A stretch of 64,000 nt of DNA from Ktedonobacter robiniae (GCF_016587375.1 NZ_BNJG01000004.1:248001-312000); one strand, 5' to 3'. Counted from the stretch's first letter, positions 25,706-35,138 are shown. The notes: a model not told the origin generated them from the sequence alone. Made by a program: numbers and translations.

Positions 25706-26971
25706 ATGAAGCACACTACCAATACACTAAGCATTCTCACGGCTTCTCAGGCTGCAACGCAGCCTATTCCACAATATGTAAGTCTCAATTATGCGGATTT
25801 GTTTAAGATCCAACATATCCGCAATCCCTTCGTTCTCAATCCCGTCAGCTACTCAACCCTGGCCTCTTACCTGGAGTGTCCTTGCTGCTCCCTCGAACAA
25901 CGGCGTAAACGGCGGCCTAAAGAGCCTAGGCAGTTTACCATGGTCCGCCAGCAAGGCCTTTTTTCAGGTGGCGAACCTGATCCCCGCCTGGTTGGTACCC
26001 TTCTCCATACACTCATCAACCTGCTCCATGAACCCAAAGGCACACTCTCCGAAGAGCAACAGGCCTCCCTCCTCACCCACCCCTCCGAACTCGTTGATTT
26101 TCTCCATACCGAGGCGCTCAGCGCGCTACAGGCAGCGGGCAAGCTCCGCCTGGCCATGTTTTATGCAGAGCTTTGCGCGCATGAAGGGCGCTTCTATACA
26201 CTTATCATCCATCCCCTTTTACTCTATCAACGCGAACTCGCGATCACTGGCGCCACCGTTCTGGCAACATCGGAACGCTTCCAGCTAAAACTGCTCTCAA
26301 CCAGGCATACCTTCGAGGGCCATACAGATTGGGGAGGCCATGTAGGGTTGGTCGGCGAGTTCGACCAGGTACGCATGCAACGCCTGGAACAGGGCGGATC
26401 TGTAAGCCAGAGACCCGCCATCATTGAGTTTAAGAAGGGACTGGGGGTGCGTAAGCGAAAAGACGAGCCACTACCTGGCCTCTTTGCGGGTCTGGCTGAG
26501 AAGCAGGAGCGAGACGAGAAATATGCAGCCAAAGAGCAGCCTAACGAGTTTCACGCTATGCAATTGATGGTCTACTGGCTCGCATTCCAGACCCGCTGGA
26601 ATGTGCTTGACTATATCAAGACCGAGAAAGGCATGCTTGAGGACATTCGAATGTCCTTGTATCAGGAACTAGATCTCATCATTTATAATCTCAATGATAG
26701 TTGCCAGTACCGTCTCTGTCCAACCAACTTTCAAAGCGCGTTGCAAGCCATGACCAATTGCATTTTCTATCTCGACTGGGCACTTAAAAGCGGCTATGCT
26801 GTGCAAGCGCCAGATCATGACTGCGCCAAAACAAGCCCGTTGGCGGTCCCCAACCTTCGCATACAGGTTGGGAACGCCATGCTCACCTCGGAAGAATGCT
26901 ACACGCATGCCCGGGCCTCGTTCGCCGCCTTCAAAAATACCATTCAGTGGGAGGCGTCTTCATTCAGATAG
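25706..26971 (+). CDS. RecB/Cas4/AddB-type PD-(D/E)XK nuclease
   Basis: 421 residues. The nuclease motifs occur in family order: SYSTLASYLECP (about 48-59), GTLLH with H101, GEFD with D220, IIEFKKG with E241 and K243, and QLMVY with Q286 and Y290. Cysteines C58, C60, C61 are N-terminal; I do not see the C-terminal cysteine cluster of the iron-sulfur members. There is no helicase domain and no cas gene nearby, so it is a free-standing nuclease for DNA repair, defence or element maintenance. Own strong promoter with an operator-like repeat. Its last 28 nt overlap the opposed gene. Confidence 0.82.
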   Translation: MKHTTNTLSILTASQAATQPIPQYVSLNYADLFKIQHIRNPFVLNPVSYSTLASYLECPCCSLEQRRKRRPKEPRQFTMVRQQGLFSGGEPDPRLVGTLLHTLINLLHEPKGTLSEEQQASLLTHPSELVDFLHTEALSALQAAGKLRLAMFYAELCAHEGRFYTLIIHPLLLYQRELAITGATVLATSERFQLKLLSTRHTFEGHTDWGGHVGLVGEFDQVRMQRLEQGGSVSQRPAIIEFKKGLGVRKRKDEPLPGLFAGLAEKQERDEKYAAKEQPNEFHAMQLMVYWLAFQTRWNVLDYIKTEKGMLEDIRMSLYQELDLIIYNLNDSCQYRLCPTNFQSALQAMTNCIFYLDWALKSGYAVQAPDHDCAKTSPLAVPNLRIQVGNAMLTSEECYTHARASFAAFKNTIQWEASSFR

Positions 26972-27291
26972 AGCTTCTTTATGGCCTTCTCGCCTACAAA
27001 ATAGTCTGGATAACGCAGGCGTAAGGCGTCTTCAGCCAGCTTTACGCTGAGCTCTTCTTCAATCCAGGGATAGAGCTGGGGCTGCTCATAAAACACCACC
27101 ATCATGGCATGCTCTTGCTCGAAAGCGAGAAAGTCATTCCAGGGCATCCCAATACGACATGCCCTGGTACTGAGCAACGCTTGGGCACGCTCCTTCTCTA
27201 TCAGGAGACCACCATGTATCGCCGTTGTAACCCAGTATACGCCCTCATCAAGCTGCTGTTTTGTCTGGGCTTTTCCCCATGGGGTGTGCAT
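26944..27291 (-). CDS. DUF7007-like small protein
   Basis: 115 residues. The N-terminal run TPWGKAQTKQQLDEGVYWVT then TAIHGGLLIEKERA resembles the DUF7007 pattern (PWG...A.GV...T.gHGG...), known mostly from plasmids and integrative elements. The C-terminal half is acidic with EQEHAMMVVFYEQP and DYFVGEKAIK. No signal or membrane segment. Function unknown. The 3' end overlaps the nuclease gene by 28 nt tail to tail. Confidence 0.65.
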   Translation of the reverse strand: MHTPWGKAQTKQQLDEGVYWVTTAIHGGLLIEKERAQALLSTRACRIGMPWNDFLAFEQEHAMMVVFYEQPQLYPWIEEELSVKLAEDALRLRYPDYFVGEKAIKKLYLNEDASH

Positions 27292-27568
27292 TGCATCTTT
27301 CCCTCATCAACAAATAAATAACATCATACAGTCTTCGCGTCCTTCATCATAAACCTTGCAAGTAAGCTGTATTTAGATAGCAAACAGAAATAAGACCACA
27401 AAAAGCGTCTTACACAAAGAACGGGGGAACTGCTCTATAGTCTAGCATATCCAGCACAGTTTTGTTGCTAGCAGCAATGCCATTGTACAGATGAAAGCAA
27501 ATACGCTATAATGAGCGCCAAGAATACCCGGTCCAAATTCAGAGAATTCCAGGAGCGAGGATATCATC
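27292..27568. other. Divergent intergenic region
   Basis: 277 bases between the DUF7007-like gene and the zinc-ribbon protein gene, AT-rich and presumably holding both promoters. No distinctive repeat found. Confidence 0.4.
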
Positions 27569-28855
27569 ATGAGATGTTCCAGGTGTGGCAATGAGGTAAG
27601 CCAGGAGGAGGTCTATTGTGGACAGTGCGGGGCAGCAGTGAGGTCCAGCGCGACAAGATTGACAAATTCCAATCCCTCAAATGCAAACTATGATACCTAC
27701 CACACACAACTGCCATTTGAATCAAACCCCTCCCAACCGTTGCGTTCGGGATTACTCTCGCAGTCCGGTCTACGGCCCACACCACTACCATCAACACCGA
27801 ATTCAGCCTCTGAATCCGGCATTCCATATCCCCCTGGAACCGGAGCGCTACCATCTCCAGGACAACAGCAGCAGACGGGCTTCTATCGCGATGCCACGGA
27901 AGCCATGTCAGCGCTTCCGGGGCAGGAGTACCAACAGCCCGTTCCCCACACACCAATGTTCTTAAGTGGGCAGCCAGCAGCCCCAAACCCTACTCAGCCC
28001 TATCCAGGCTCTCACCCATCTCAGTTTCGCCAGCAAAACTCTACCTATTTAGGGAGGGCGAGCAGTCCCGGAGGCTATTCAGAGCAGCGTAGTGGCGGTT
28101 CCTATGGGAATCAGACGCAGTTCAATCCAACGCCAGCGCTGCCCCCACGCACGGGTAACAGCAATACACCACTGTTTATCGCCCTGGCCTGCGCGGGACT
28201 GGTACTTGTCTGTATTGTTGGGCTTATAGCCGTTTTTGCCAACCAGGGCACGCACACAGGTCCAAGCGCACAGGTAACAGCGACGGCGACAAAGGCGCCC
28301 ACCCCGACGCCCAAACCGTCCCCTACACCCAGCCCGATGCCCAGTCCCACGCCTGCGGTAACGGTCACACCGCCGCCCAACCCGGGCTTTGCCTGGTGCG
28401 ATGCGCAGTGTAAAGCCTTTAGCTTCGCGACCCAGTACCCCGCGGGCTGGTCTGTCACTCCCGCCGCCAATGCAGCAGGCATACAGTTCACCAATCCAGG
28501 GGCGCCAGATCAGTTCACGTCTTATAAGTCGGCTCAGGCTACAACGTCTTCGGCCAGTGACATGGCTGGCGCCGATCTCCAGACCAATTTTGGTGCCAAG
28601 GCGGGGTATACGCCACCGTCGAGCATTAGCGCGACCACCATTGGCGGCGAGACCTGGGTCCAGGCGATAGCCTATTATCAATCAGATCAGAATCCAGCCG
28701 CGCGCGAACGCGTGGTTGTCTACTCTACCAATCACAATGGCAAAAATTATATTATTGAACAGCAAGCACAGGACGACCTGTTTGATGCCCTTAATGGCCA
28801 GGCCTTCGCTCCTATGCTCAGTACATTTCAGTTCGCCAATCCACCTGCGGCATAG
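27569..28855 (+). CDS. Zinc-ribbon, proline-rich, one-TM protein with extracytoplasmic domain
   Basis: 428 residues. A zinc ribbon opens the protein (CSRCG at 3-7, CGQCG at 17-21). A long Pro/Ser/Gln/Asn-rich region reaches about residue 195, a membrane helix follows (LFIALACAGLVLVCIVGLIA), then a Thr/Pro stalk (PTPTPKPSPTPSPMPSPTPA) and a globular domain (FATQYPAGWSVT...). That architecture puts the ribbon inside and the last domain outside, as in the related protein at 9985-11519. AGGAGCGAGG precedes the ATG. Probably a sensor or envelope protein. Hairpin repeat C links it to the next gene. Confidence 0.75.
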   Translation: MRCSRCGNEVSQEEVYCGQCGAAVRSSATRLTNSNPSNANYDTYHTQLPFESNPSQPLRSGLLSQSGLRPTPLPSTPNSASESGIPYPPGTGALPSPGQQQQTGFYRDATEAMSALPGQEYQQPVPHTPMFLSGQPAAPNPTQPYPGSHPSQFRQQNSTYLGRASSPGGYSEQRSGGSYGNQTQFNPTPALPPRTGNSNTPLFIALACAGLVLVCIVGLIAVFANQGTHTGPSAQVTATATKAPTPTPKPSPTPSPMPSPTPAVTVTPPPNPGFAWCDAQCKAFSFATQYPAGWSVTPAANAAGIQFTNPGAPDQFTSYKSAQATTSSASDMAGADLQTNFGAKAGYTPPSSISATTIGGETWVQAIAYYQSDQNPAARERVVVYSTNHNGKNYIIEQQAQDDLFDALNGQAFAPMLSTFQFANPPAA

Positions 28856-28861
28856 TAAGAT

Positions 28862-28916
28862 CTTATTCCGAAACTCAACCCCATTCGGGGATAAACGCTC
28901 AGGGTTTTCGGAGAAG
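28862..28916 (+). repeat. Intercistronic hairpin repeat, copy C
   Basis: CTTATTCCGAAA (28862-28873) and TTTTCGGAGAAG (28905-28916) flank CCCCATTCGGGG and ACGCTCAGG, as in copies A and D. It begins 6 nt after a stop codon and ends before the AAGG of the next gene. Confidence 0.8.
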
Positions 28917-28951
28917 AAGTAAGCAGCATAGAAGGAAAAGGTAGCAGCAGT

Positions 28952-30490
28952 TTGAAAAGGTCCTTTTTTATCATCCTGGTCTTTATCAGCGGCATGACCA
29001 GCCTGGGGCTGGAGATGTGCGCATCGCGTCTCCTGGGAGCATATTTTGGCAGTTCGCTCTATATCTGGGCGGTCCTGATCGGGCTGATCTTGATCTATCT
29101 CACCACCGGGTATTTCCTGGGTGGGCGCGTGGCTGACCGCTATCCCTCTGAGCGCGTACTCTGCCTGATTACCGGCAGCGCCGCGGTCGCCACGGCCTTG
29201 ATTCCCTTTATCAGCCAGAGCGTGCTCTCATGGTCGGTTGACGCTATTGAGCATATCTCCGTCAGCGCCTTCCTCGGCTCGCTCCTGGGAACCGTCTTGC
29301 TCTTTGCCATTCCTGTGACCCTGCTGGGCCTCGTCTCACCGCTTGCTATCCGCCTGGTCACCAGTGATGTCAAACGTAGCGGGCGCATCAGTGGCTCCCT
29401 CTATGCCATCTCGACCTGCGGCAGCATCCTGGGTTCCTTCTTGCCTGTGCTCTGGCTTATTCCTACCTTTGGTGTGCGCCGCACCTTCCTGATCTTTGCC
29501 GCACTGCTCTTTGCCGCCTCGCTCTGGGGCCTCTGGCAGATGCAGCCCCGTCCCCTCTGGCGCCCCCTGGCGGTAATCATACAAGCCACCCTGATCGGGA
29601 CGCTGCTGATGCAGTTGGGACCCTTGAAGCAAATTCCTAACCTGATCTACCACCAGGAGTCACTGTACAACTATATCCAGGTTGTTCAGCAGCCAGATGG
29701 CACACGCCAGCTCATTCTCAACGAAGGACAGGCCATTCACTCGGTCTATTATCCCGATAAGACGCACGTTCTGACCGGATGGTACTGGGACTATTTTCTC
29801 GCTGCCCCCTACTTCAATAAGGGTTTTACGCCTGATAAATTGCATCGCGTAGGCATTGTTGGCCTGGCTGGCGGGACCATCGCGCACCAGTTTACTCAGG
29901 TGTATGGCCCGGTCCCCATTGATGGCGTTGAGATTGACCCCGCGATCGTAGACGTGGGACGTAAATATTTCGACATGAATGAACCCAATCTGCATGTGCA
30001 TGTGCAAGATGGGCGGCCCTATATTGCCACCACGCACGAGACCTATGATGAAGTCGTCATCGACGCCTTCCAGCAGCCCTATATTCCCTTTCAGCTTACC
30101 ACCAAAGAGTTCTTCAGCCAGGTGCGCAGCCATCTCTCTCCCCAGGGAGTCGTCACATTAAACACAGGGCATACACAGACCGACTATCGTCTGGTACAAT
30201 CTATTGTAGCAACTATGAGCACGGTATACCCAAGCGTGTATGTGTTCAATGTACCAAATACATTCAACACGGTCGTCATGGCAACGATGCAACCCACCTC
30301 AATGGAGACGTTTCGAGCACAGCTCTCTCAAGTCGATCCATCTACCACGCTAGGACAGGTCGCCAATGAAGTCCTGCCCGTCGTCCAAAAAGGGCAGCCA
30401 GGCAATGGAGTCGTCTTCACCGACGACCGCGCCCCGATTGAAGAGCTTACTGACCAACTCTTGCTCAGCTATATTCAGGGACAACCCTGA
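28952..30490 (+). CDS. Membrane spermidine-synthase-like methyltransferase-fold protein
   Basis: 512 residues from TTG 28952 (AAGG about 12 nt upstream). Residues 1-215 form about seven membrane helices (LGLEMCASRLLGAYFG is typical of this class). The C-terminal half has the Rossmann aminopropyltransferase fold: GIVGLAGGTIAHQF, VEIDPAIVDVGRKYF and VVIDAFQQPYIP. Relatives are annotated as fused-MFS/spermidine synthase and may make unusual polyamines or modify membrane substrates. Decarboxylated SAM is the family's co-substrate. No speD or speE partner is nearby. It follows the zinc-ribbon gene through repeat C. Confidence 0.85.
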   Translation: MKRSFFIILVFISGMTSLGLEMCASRLLGAYFGSSLYIWAVLIGLILIYLTTGYFLGGRVADRYPSERVLCLITGSAAVATALIPFISQSVLSWSVDAIEHISVSAFLGSLLGTVLLFAIPVTLLGLVSPLAIRLVTSDVKRSGRISGSLYAISTCGSILGSFLPVLWLIPTFGVRRTFLIFAALLFAASLWGLWQMQPRPLWRPLAVIIQATLIGTLLMQLGPLKQIPNLIYHQESLYNYIQVVQQPDGTRQLILNEGQAIHSVYYPDKTHVLTGWYWDYFLAAPYFNKGFTPDKLHRVGIVGLAGGTIAHQFTQVYGPVPIDGVEIDPAIVDVGRKYFDMNEPNLHVHVQDGRPYIATTHETYDEVVIDAFQQPYIPFQLTTKEFFSQVRSHLSPQGVVTLNTGHTQTDYRLVQSIVATMSTVYPSVYVFNVPNTFNTVVMATMQPTSMETFRAQLSQVDPSTTLGQVANEVLPVVQKGQPGNGVVFTDDRAPIEELTDQLLLSYIQGQP

Positions 30491-30599
30491 TGGCTATTGA
30501 CAGTCACTGGAGGCGTAATGTAAGGTAACACGGGCAAGCGTTGCGCATACCAGTTTTTGTTTGCGAGAGACTCAAAGAAAGCAAAGAGGAAACATCACT

Positions 30600-31898
30600 A
30601 TGGTGGCAGTTGCAATTATTGGAGCACAATGGGGAGACGAAGGCAAAGGCAAGATCATTGATGAACTTTCGATGAAGGCCGATTTTGTCGTGCGTTACCA
30701 GGGAGGAACCAATGCAGGTCACCGCGTGGTTCATGAGAAAGGCGAGTTTTCCTTCCAGATTGTGCCTTCCGGCATTCTCTACCCCAACGCGACCTGTATC
30801 ATTGGCAATGGCGTGGTCGTCGATCCCAAGGCCTTAATCCAGGAAATGGAGACCCTACAAAGCCAGGGCATAGATATTTCTCGCCTCTACATTAGCGAGC
30901 GCGCCCACCTGGTTATGCCCTATCATTTTGTGCTTGATCGCCTGGAGGAAGAGGCTCGCGGCAGCGAGGTTGTTGACAACACCTATCGTGGCATGGGACC
31001 CGCCTACGTCGACAAACATGCTCGCAATGGTATCCGCATGGCCGATCTGCTGGATGTCGACGCCTTCCGCGCCAAGCTTGCGACTATTCTTCAGCAGAAG
31101 AACCGCATGATCACTCAGATCTACGGTCAGCCTCCCCTCTCACTGGAAGAAATTCACGGAGAATATTTTGCCTATGGCCAGCGCCTCTATGCCCACATAG
31201 CCGACACGCAACAGATGCTCCGGGAAGCGCTGGAAGCGCAGAAGATTATTCTACTGGAGGGCGCGCAAGGCGCACTCCTTGATGTCGACTTTGGCACCTA
31301 CCCCTTCGTCTCCTTCTCCTCCACCATGGCAGCAAACGCCACCGTTGGCGCCGGGCTACCACCTCGCTCTATTGATCGCATCATCGGGATCTACAAAGCC
31401 TATACCACGCGTATTGGTAGCGGGCCGCTGCCAACCGGTCTCTTTGACGATATCGGCCAGATTCTGCGCGAACGCGGCCATGAGTATGGCACACGCTCAG
31501 GGCGCGCCCGGCGCTGTGGCTGGTTCGACTCCGTTGCCGGGCGCTACGTTGCGCAACTCAACAGCCTGGACTCAGCCATTATTACCAAGCTCGATGTCCT
31601 GGATACGTTCCCCATCATCAAAATCTGCACCGCCTATAACTTACGCGGGCAAATTATCCATACCCCTCCTGCGACACTCAACGACCTGGCCGCCTGCGAA
31701 CCCATCTACGAAGAGATCCCTGGCTGGCAGACCAGCACCACCAATATCAATACCTATGAAGAGCTGCCCGCCGAAGCCAAAGCCTATCTCAAGCGCCTGG
31801 AAGAACTCCTGGAGACGCCAGTCAGTATGGTCTCGGTTAGCCCACAGCGCGGACGAACCATTCAGCTACAAGATGTGCTTGAATCCACGTCCCGCTAA
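30600..31898 (+). CDS. purA: Adenylosuccinate synthetase
   Basis: 432 residues. Converts IMP and aspartate to adenylosuccinate with GTP, the first committed step to AMP. Signatures are GAQWGDEGKGKIID at the N-terminus, QGGTNAGH, the RGMGPAYVDKHAR loop, EGAQGALLDVDFGTYPFVS and RSGRARRCGWFD. I start at ATG 30600, with GAGG 9 nt upstream, because the protein should begin just before the GDEGKGK loop; a frame start at 30561 would add 13 residues. Full length and intact. Monocistronic, with a hairpin after the stop. Confidence 0.98.
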   Translation: MVAVAIIGAQWGDEGKGKIIDELSMKADFVVRYQGGTNAGHRVVHEKGEFSFQIVPSGILYPNATCIIGNGVVVDPKALIQEMETLQSQGIDISRLYISERAHLVMPYHFVLDRLEEEARGSEVVDNTYRGMGPAYVDKHARNGIRMADLLDVDAFRAKLATILQQKNRMITQIYGQPPLSLEEIHGEYFAYGQRLYAHIADTQQMLREALEAQKIILLEGAQGALLDVDFGTYPFVSFSSTMAANATVGAGLPPRSIDRIIGIYKAYTTRIGSGPLPTGLFDDIGQILRERGHEYGTRSGRARRCGWFDSVAGRYVAQLNSLDSAIITKLDVLDTFPIIKICTAYNLRGQIIHTPPATLNDLAACEPIYEEIPGWQTSTTNINTYEELPAEAKAYLKRLEELLETPVSMVSVSPQRGRTIQLQDVLESTSR

Positions 31899-31904
31899 CA
31901 ATCT

Positions 31905-31949
31905 GGCCCTGCTCCCTCTCACAACTCCTGGCGCATAGGGAGCAAGGCC
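31905..31949. terminator. Hairpin after purA
   Basis: GGCCCTGCTCCCT (31905-31917) pairs with AGGGAGCAAGGCC (31937-31949) with one mismatch and a 19-nt loop. It begins 6 nt after the purA stop. Confidence 0.65.
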
Positions 31950-32054
31950 CAACACCCAATCACTTGGCAAAATAATGGCTCCCCCACAATGATAGAAATA
32001 TAATACTTCTTGATCCAACTAAAATGCATATAAGATCACGAGAAGGTATTTTAT

Positions 32055-33425
32055 ATGCAAAAAACGAGAAATCGCCTATTCCTCCTGTTACCCATTACAG
32101 ATACGCGCCTGGTCATCTGGGCACGCGCGTTGCGCACCTTTGGCTACGGCTTTACCAGTGTCCTGTTGGGTGTGTCCCTGACGGATGCTGGTCTTTCACC
32201 GCTGAATGTTGGCATCTTGCTCACTGTCGCGGCCCTTGGCTCAATCACCTTTAGTTGCGTGATGGGGTTCTATGCCGATCGCCTTGGTCGCAAGCGGCTG
32301 CTCATTCTCTCAGCCTTGCTGATGATGCTCACCGGTATGGTATTTGCCACAACCCAGTATTACCCTCTCCTACTAATTGCCGCCTTCTGTGGCACTATCT
32401 CGCCTTCAACCAATGATAATACGCCCTTCAGTGGCGTTGAACAAGCGATTCTGGCCCAGTCGGCCTCTACAAAACGCTATACCTCCCTGTATACCTACTA
32501 TAACCTGACGGCCCAGCTAGCCGGTGCGCTGGGAGGACTGCTTGTGGGTATCAGCAGCGTCCTCTCGCCTCTGGGCATTAGCGAACACATGAGTACACAT
32601 GGCCTGTTCGCGCTCTATGGGCTGTTGGCTGGCTGTACAGCCCTGCTCTTCCTGCGTCTCTCGCCCAAAGCCGAGCTAGCGCTTGAGCAGAAATATACGC
32701 AGAAATTGGATAAGCAAGGCGAACATCCCCAGCTCCTCTATAAGCCACGTATACGCAAAGTCGTAATCCTGCTCCTGACCCTGTTTGCCTTCGATTCTTT
32801 CGCCGGTGGACTTGCAGTGCAGACCATGCTCTCACTGTGGTTTCGCCAGCATTTCGGTGCCTCGCTTGGCTCACTTGGAATGCTCTTCTTTGGCGTCAAC
32901 ATGTTCGCGGCCCTCTCACTTATCTTCGCTCCCTACCTGACGAAACGCCACGGCCTGCTGAAGACCATGCTCGTGCCCCATTTCATTTCGAATGTCTTTC
33001 TGCTTCTGGTCGCCTGTATGCCGACCTACTTCCTGGCCGCGCTCTGCCTGCTCCTACGCCAGTCGCTCTCAAAAATCGATGTGCCAGCCCGCCAGGCATT
33101 TACCGCCGCCCTGGTAACGCCCGAGGAGCGCACATCCACCGCCAGCTTTGCGACCGTGGCCCGGAGTACAGCCGTGGCGCTCAGTCCTCTCGCCGCGAGC
33201 GCGCTCATGGTTGGTCCGCTCCTCGCGCTGGGCCTGCCCATCCTCCTGGCCAGTTGCCTGGAGATTGGCTATGACTTCACAATGTGGCAAACCTTCAAGC
33301 GTGTTACCTTACCAAGCGACGCGGTGCTCGCTACTAGCACAATTACTATCCCACCGAGCAAAGTTCCGACCATGAGCGAGATCGAGATTCTACCCAGTGG
33401 AGATGCGCCCGCCCTCTCAAGGTAA
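32055..33425 (+). CDS. Major facilitator superfamily transporter
   Basis: 456 residues with about 12 membrane helices. The MFS motif A between helices 2 and 3 is GFYADRLGRKRLL. A central loop (about residues 205-235, EQKYTQKLDKQGEHPQ) separates the two halves. GAGAAGG lies 9 nt before the ATG. The substrate is not evident; drug or metabolite efflux is likely for this type. Stands alone between purA and the convergent rsmG gene. Confidence 0.9.
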   Translation: MQKTRNRLFLLLPITDTRLVIWARALRTFGYGFTSVLLGVSLTDAGLSPLNVGILLTVAALGSITFSCVMGFYADRLGRKRLLILSALLMMLTGMVFATTQYYPLLLIAAFCGTISPSTNDNTPFSGVEQAILAQSASTKRYTSLYTYYNLTAQLAGALGGLLVGISSVLSPLGISEHMSTHGLFALYGLLAGCTALLFLRLSPKAELALEQKYTQKLDKQGEHPQLLYKPRIRKVVILLLTLFAFDSFAGGLAVQTMLSLWFRQHFGASLGSLGMLFFGVNMFAALSLIFAPYLTKRHGLLKTMLVPHFISNVFLLLVACMPTYFLAALCLLLRQSLSKIDVPARQAFTAALVTPEERTSTASFATVARSTAVALSPLAASALMVGPLLALGLPILLASCLEIGYDFTMWQTFKRVTLPSDAVLATSTITIPPSKVPTMSEIEILPSGDAPALSR

Positions 33426-33485
33426 TTAAAATGATGCCATCATCACACCCTGCAATATTACAACTGAAAAGCACAGTGTCTCGAC

Positions 33486-34190
33486 CTAACCCAGTGGGCG
33501 CTTAGCCATAGCGGCACCACTGCGTGGATATTGTTCGGGACAGCGCTTCTGCTGGCGCCAGGTGAGCAAACGACGCCCATCATTGATGCCAGGGAGATCT
33601 ACCACCGTATCTGCCTCCAGGACAGCTCCTACCTGGGCCGCAGCGCGCTTCCCCTGCACCATCTCATCCTGTAGCTCACCTTTCTTTGGTAAAATAATGG
33701 CTCCCCCCACCCGACAATAGGGCGCGCAATACTCTAGCAAGGCTGGAAGCGCCGCGACTGCACGCGCCGTCACCAGGTCGAACGCCGAGCGATAGGCGGG
33801 CTTCTGCCCAAGCTCCTCGGCACGTCCATGAATGACCTCGACATGCTCCAGCTCCAACACATCAACCATATGGCGCAGAAAGGTGACCTTCTTATTGGTG
33901 GCCTCGACCAGGGTCACACGCCAGTGTGGGCGCGCCATCTTCAGCGGCAAACCGGGAAAGCCCGGTCCGGTGCCAATATCAAGCAGCGTGGTCTCATCCT
34001 GGGAGTAGATCGCTAACAGCGAGAGCGAGTCCAGGAAGTGTTTGGTCATTACCTCTTCCGGATCCTTGATGGCCGTTAGATTGAAGCGTGTATTCCACTC
34101 CAGTAACTCCTGGCGGTAGCGCAAAAACGCCGCCTCCAGCTCTCCACTCAACCCCAACCTCTGCAAGCCTTCTTGAAAAACATTTGTCAT
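33486..34190 (-). CDS. rsmG: 16S rRNA (guanine-527 N7) methyltransferase
   Basis: 234 residues. Methylates N7 of G527 in 16S rRNA using SAM. Family marks are RYRQELLEWNTRFNLTAI near residue 25, the SAM loop LLDIGTGPGFPGLPLK, LVEATNKKVTFL and ARAVAALPALLEY. The C-terminus carries a basic extension (CPEQYPRSGAAMAKRPLG), as usual. Lies 25 nt downstream of a TetR-family gene on the same strand, so it may share its transcript. Not linked to mnmG or parAB here. Confidence 0.96.
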   Translation of the reverse strand: MTNVFQEGLQRLGLSGELEAAFLRYRQELLEWNTRFNLTAIKDPEEVMTKHFLDSLSLLAIYSQDETTLLDIGTGPGFPGLPLKMARPHWRVTLVEATNKKVTFLRHMVDVLELEHVEVIHGRAEELGQKPAYRSAFDLVTARAVAALPALLEYCAPYCRVGGAIILPKKGELQDEMVQGKRAAAQVGAVLEADTVVDLPGINDGRRLLTWRQQKRCPEQYPRSGAAMAKRPLG

Positions 34191-34215
34191 GATTCAGACT
34201 TCTATTCCTGTTTGA

Positions 34216-34953
34216 TTATTCGCCATATTCACCTGGGAAAGTATACTGGTCCCCCTGCGACAATGCAAGATCCTCTTCCCGTCCAAGTAATGGCCCCACA
34301 ATTTGAACAAACCGGGCAACAAGTTGAGCCGCCCAGGGTAGCCGTAAGAACGGACGGAGACGCCCCAGCAACTCATGGACAAACTTCAAGAGCTCTTGTG
34401 TTCGCTGGGTTCCCTTGCTCAGATCCTGTAACCAGAACAGTACCAGGGCCAGCTGCAACCCGTAGAGCAGAGTGGCCAGGTCATCCACCTGTGAAGTGCG
34501 CGGGGCATCTCTCGCCTCAGAGACCAGGATAAGATAGCTCGCTCTCGCCCGGCGGCGAACCTCCGTCCCCTCTACGCCAAAGACACCTGCGCGTGAGAGC
34601 GGATTCAATGCAGCCCCAGATAGCGCCACCAGGGTCAAGCGATGTGGGGCCATTACTACCAGTAACTCGCGCATCAGGTGGCGAAAACGGTCCGCGATAG
34701 ACGCGGCAGGCAGCAAACGCACCTGCTCTTCCAATTGGGTCGCCAGCCACTGATACAGCTCCAGGACCAGCTCCTCTTTGCTAGCAAAGTACCGGTATGC
34801 CAGCCCTAGTGAGCAGTTTGCCGCCGCCGCGATATCTCGCATGGTCGTCTGATCGTAACCTTTGGTAGCAAACAGGTGTAACGCGGCATCAACAATACGC
34901 TGCCGCGTTAAAGCTGCTTTCTGGGTCAACTTACCTGTCTCAGAAGATTCCAT
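34216..34953 (-). CDS. TetR-family transcriptional regulator
   Basis: 245 residues from ATG 34953, with GGAGGGAATC directly upstream; an in-frame start at 35022 has no such site. The N-terminal helix-turn-helix reads RQRIVDAALHLFATKGYDQT then TMRDIAAAANCSLGLAYRYF, and the rest is an alpha-helical ligand domain (EELVLELYQWLATQLEEQ...). It is divergent from a YndJ-like membrane protein gene, and the gap holds a palindrome over that gene's promoter, so self- and neighbour-repression is likely. Confidence 0.92.
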   Translation of the reverse strand: MESSETGKLTQKAALTRQRIVDAALHLFATKGYDQTTMRDIAAAANCSLGLAYRYFASKEELVLELYQWLATQLEEQVRLLPAASIADRFRHLMRELLVVMAPHRLTLVALSGAALNPLSRAGVFGVEGTEVRRRARASYLILVSEARDAPRTSQVDDLATLLYGLQLALVLFWLQDLSKGTQRTQELLKFVHELLGRLRPFLRLPWAAQLVARFVQIVGPLLGREEDLALSQGDQYTFPGEYGE

Positions 34954-35002
34954 GATTCCCTCCTGCAAACAAGGATACAGGCGAACCATGTCCGCAGCAC
35001 CC

Positions 35003-35032
35003 TTGACAGTAGCATATCGCATTTGCTACACT
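35003..35032 (+). promoter_or_regulatory. Promoter of the YndJ-like/epimerase operon
   Basis: TTGACA (35003-35008) and TACACT (35027-35032) with an 18-bp spacer, about 105 nt before the ATG at 35139. Confidence 0.5.
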
Positions 35033-35041
35033 TAGCACAAG

Positions 35042-35054
35042 TGAACATTGTTCA
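35042..35054. promoter_or_regulatory. Probable TetR operator
   Basis: TGAACATTGTTCA is a perfect 13-bp palindrome centred on T. It lies about 10 nt past the -10 box of the plus-strand promoter and about 90 nt upstream of the divergent tetR start. Confidence 0.6.
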
Positions 35055-35138
35055 TTTTTAGAATACACGCTTTTGCAAAGAAAGCTGGGTAGCCTGAGAG
35101 GCATTCTCTTCCATCATTCAGCGTAGAAGGGTTCGATT

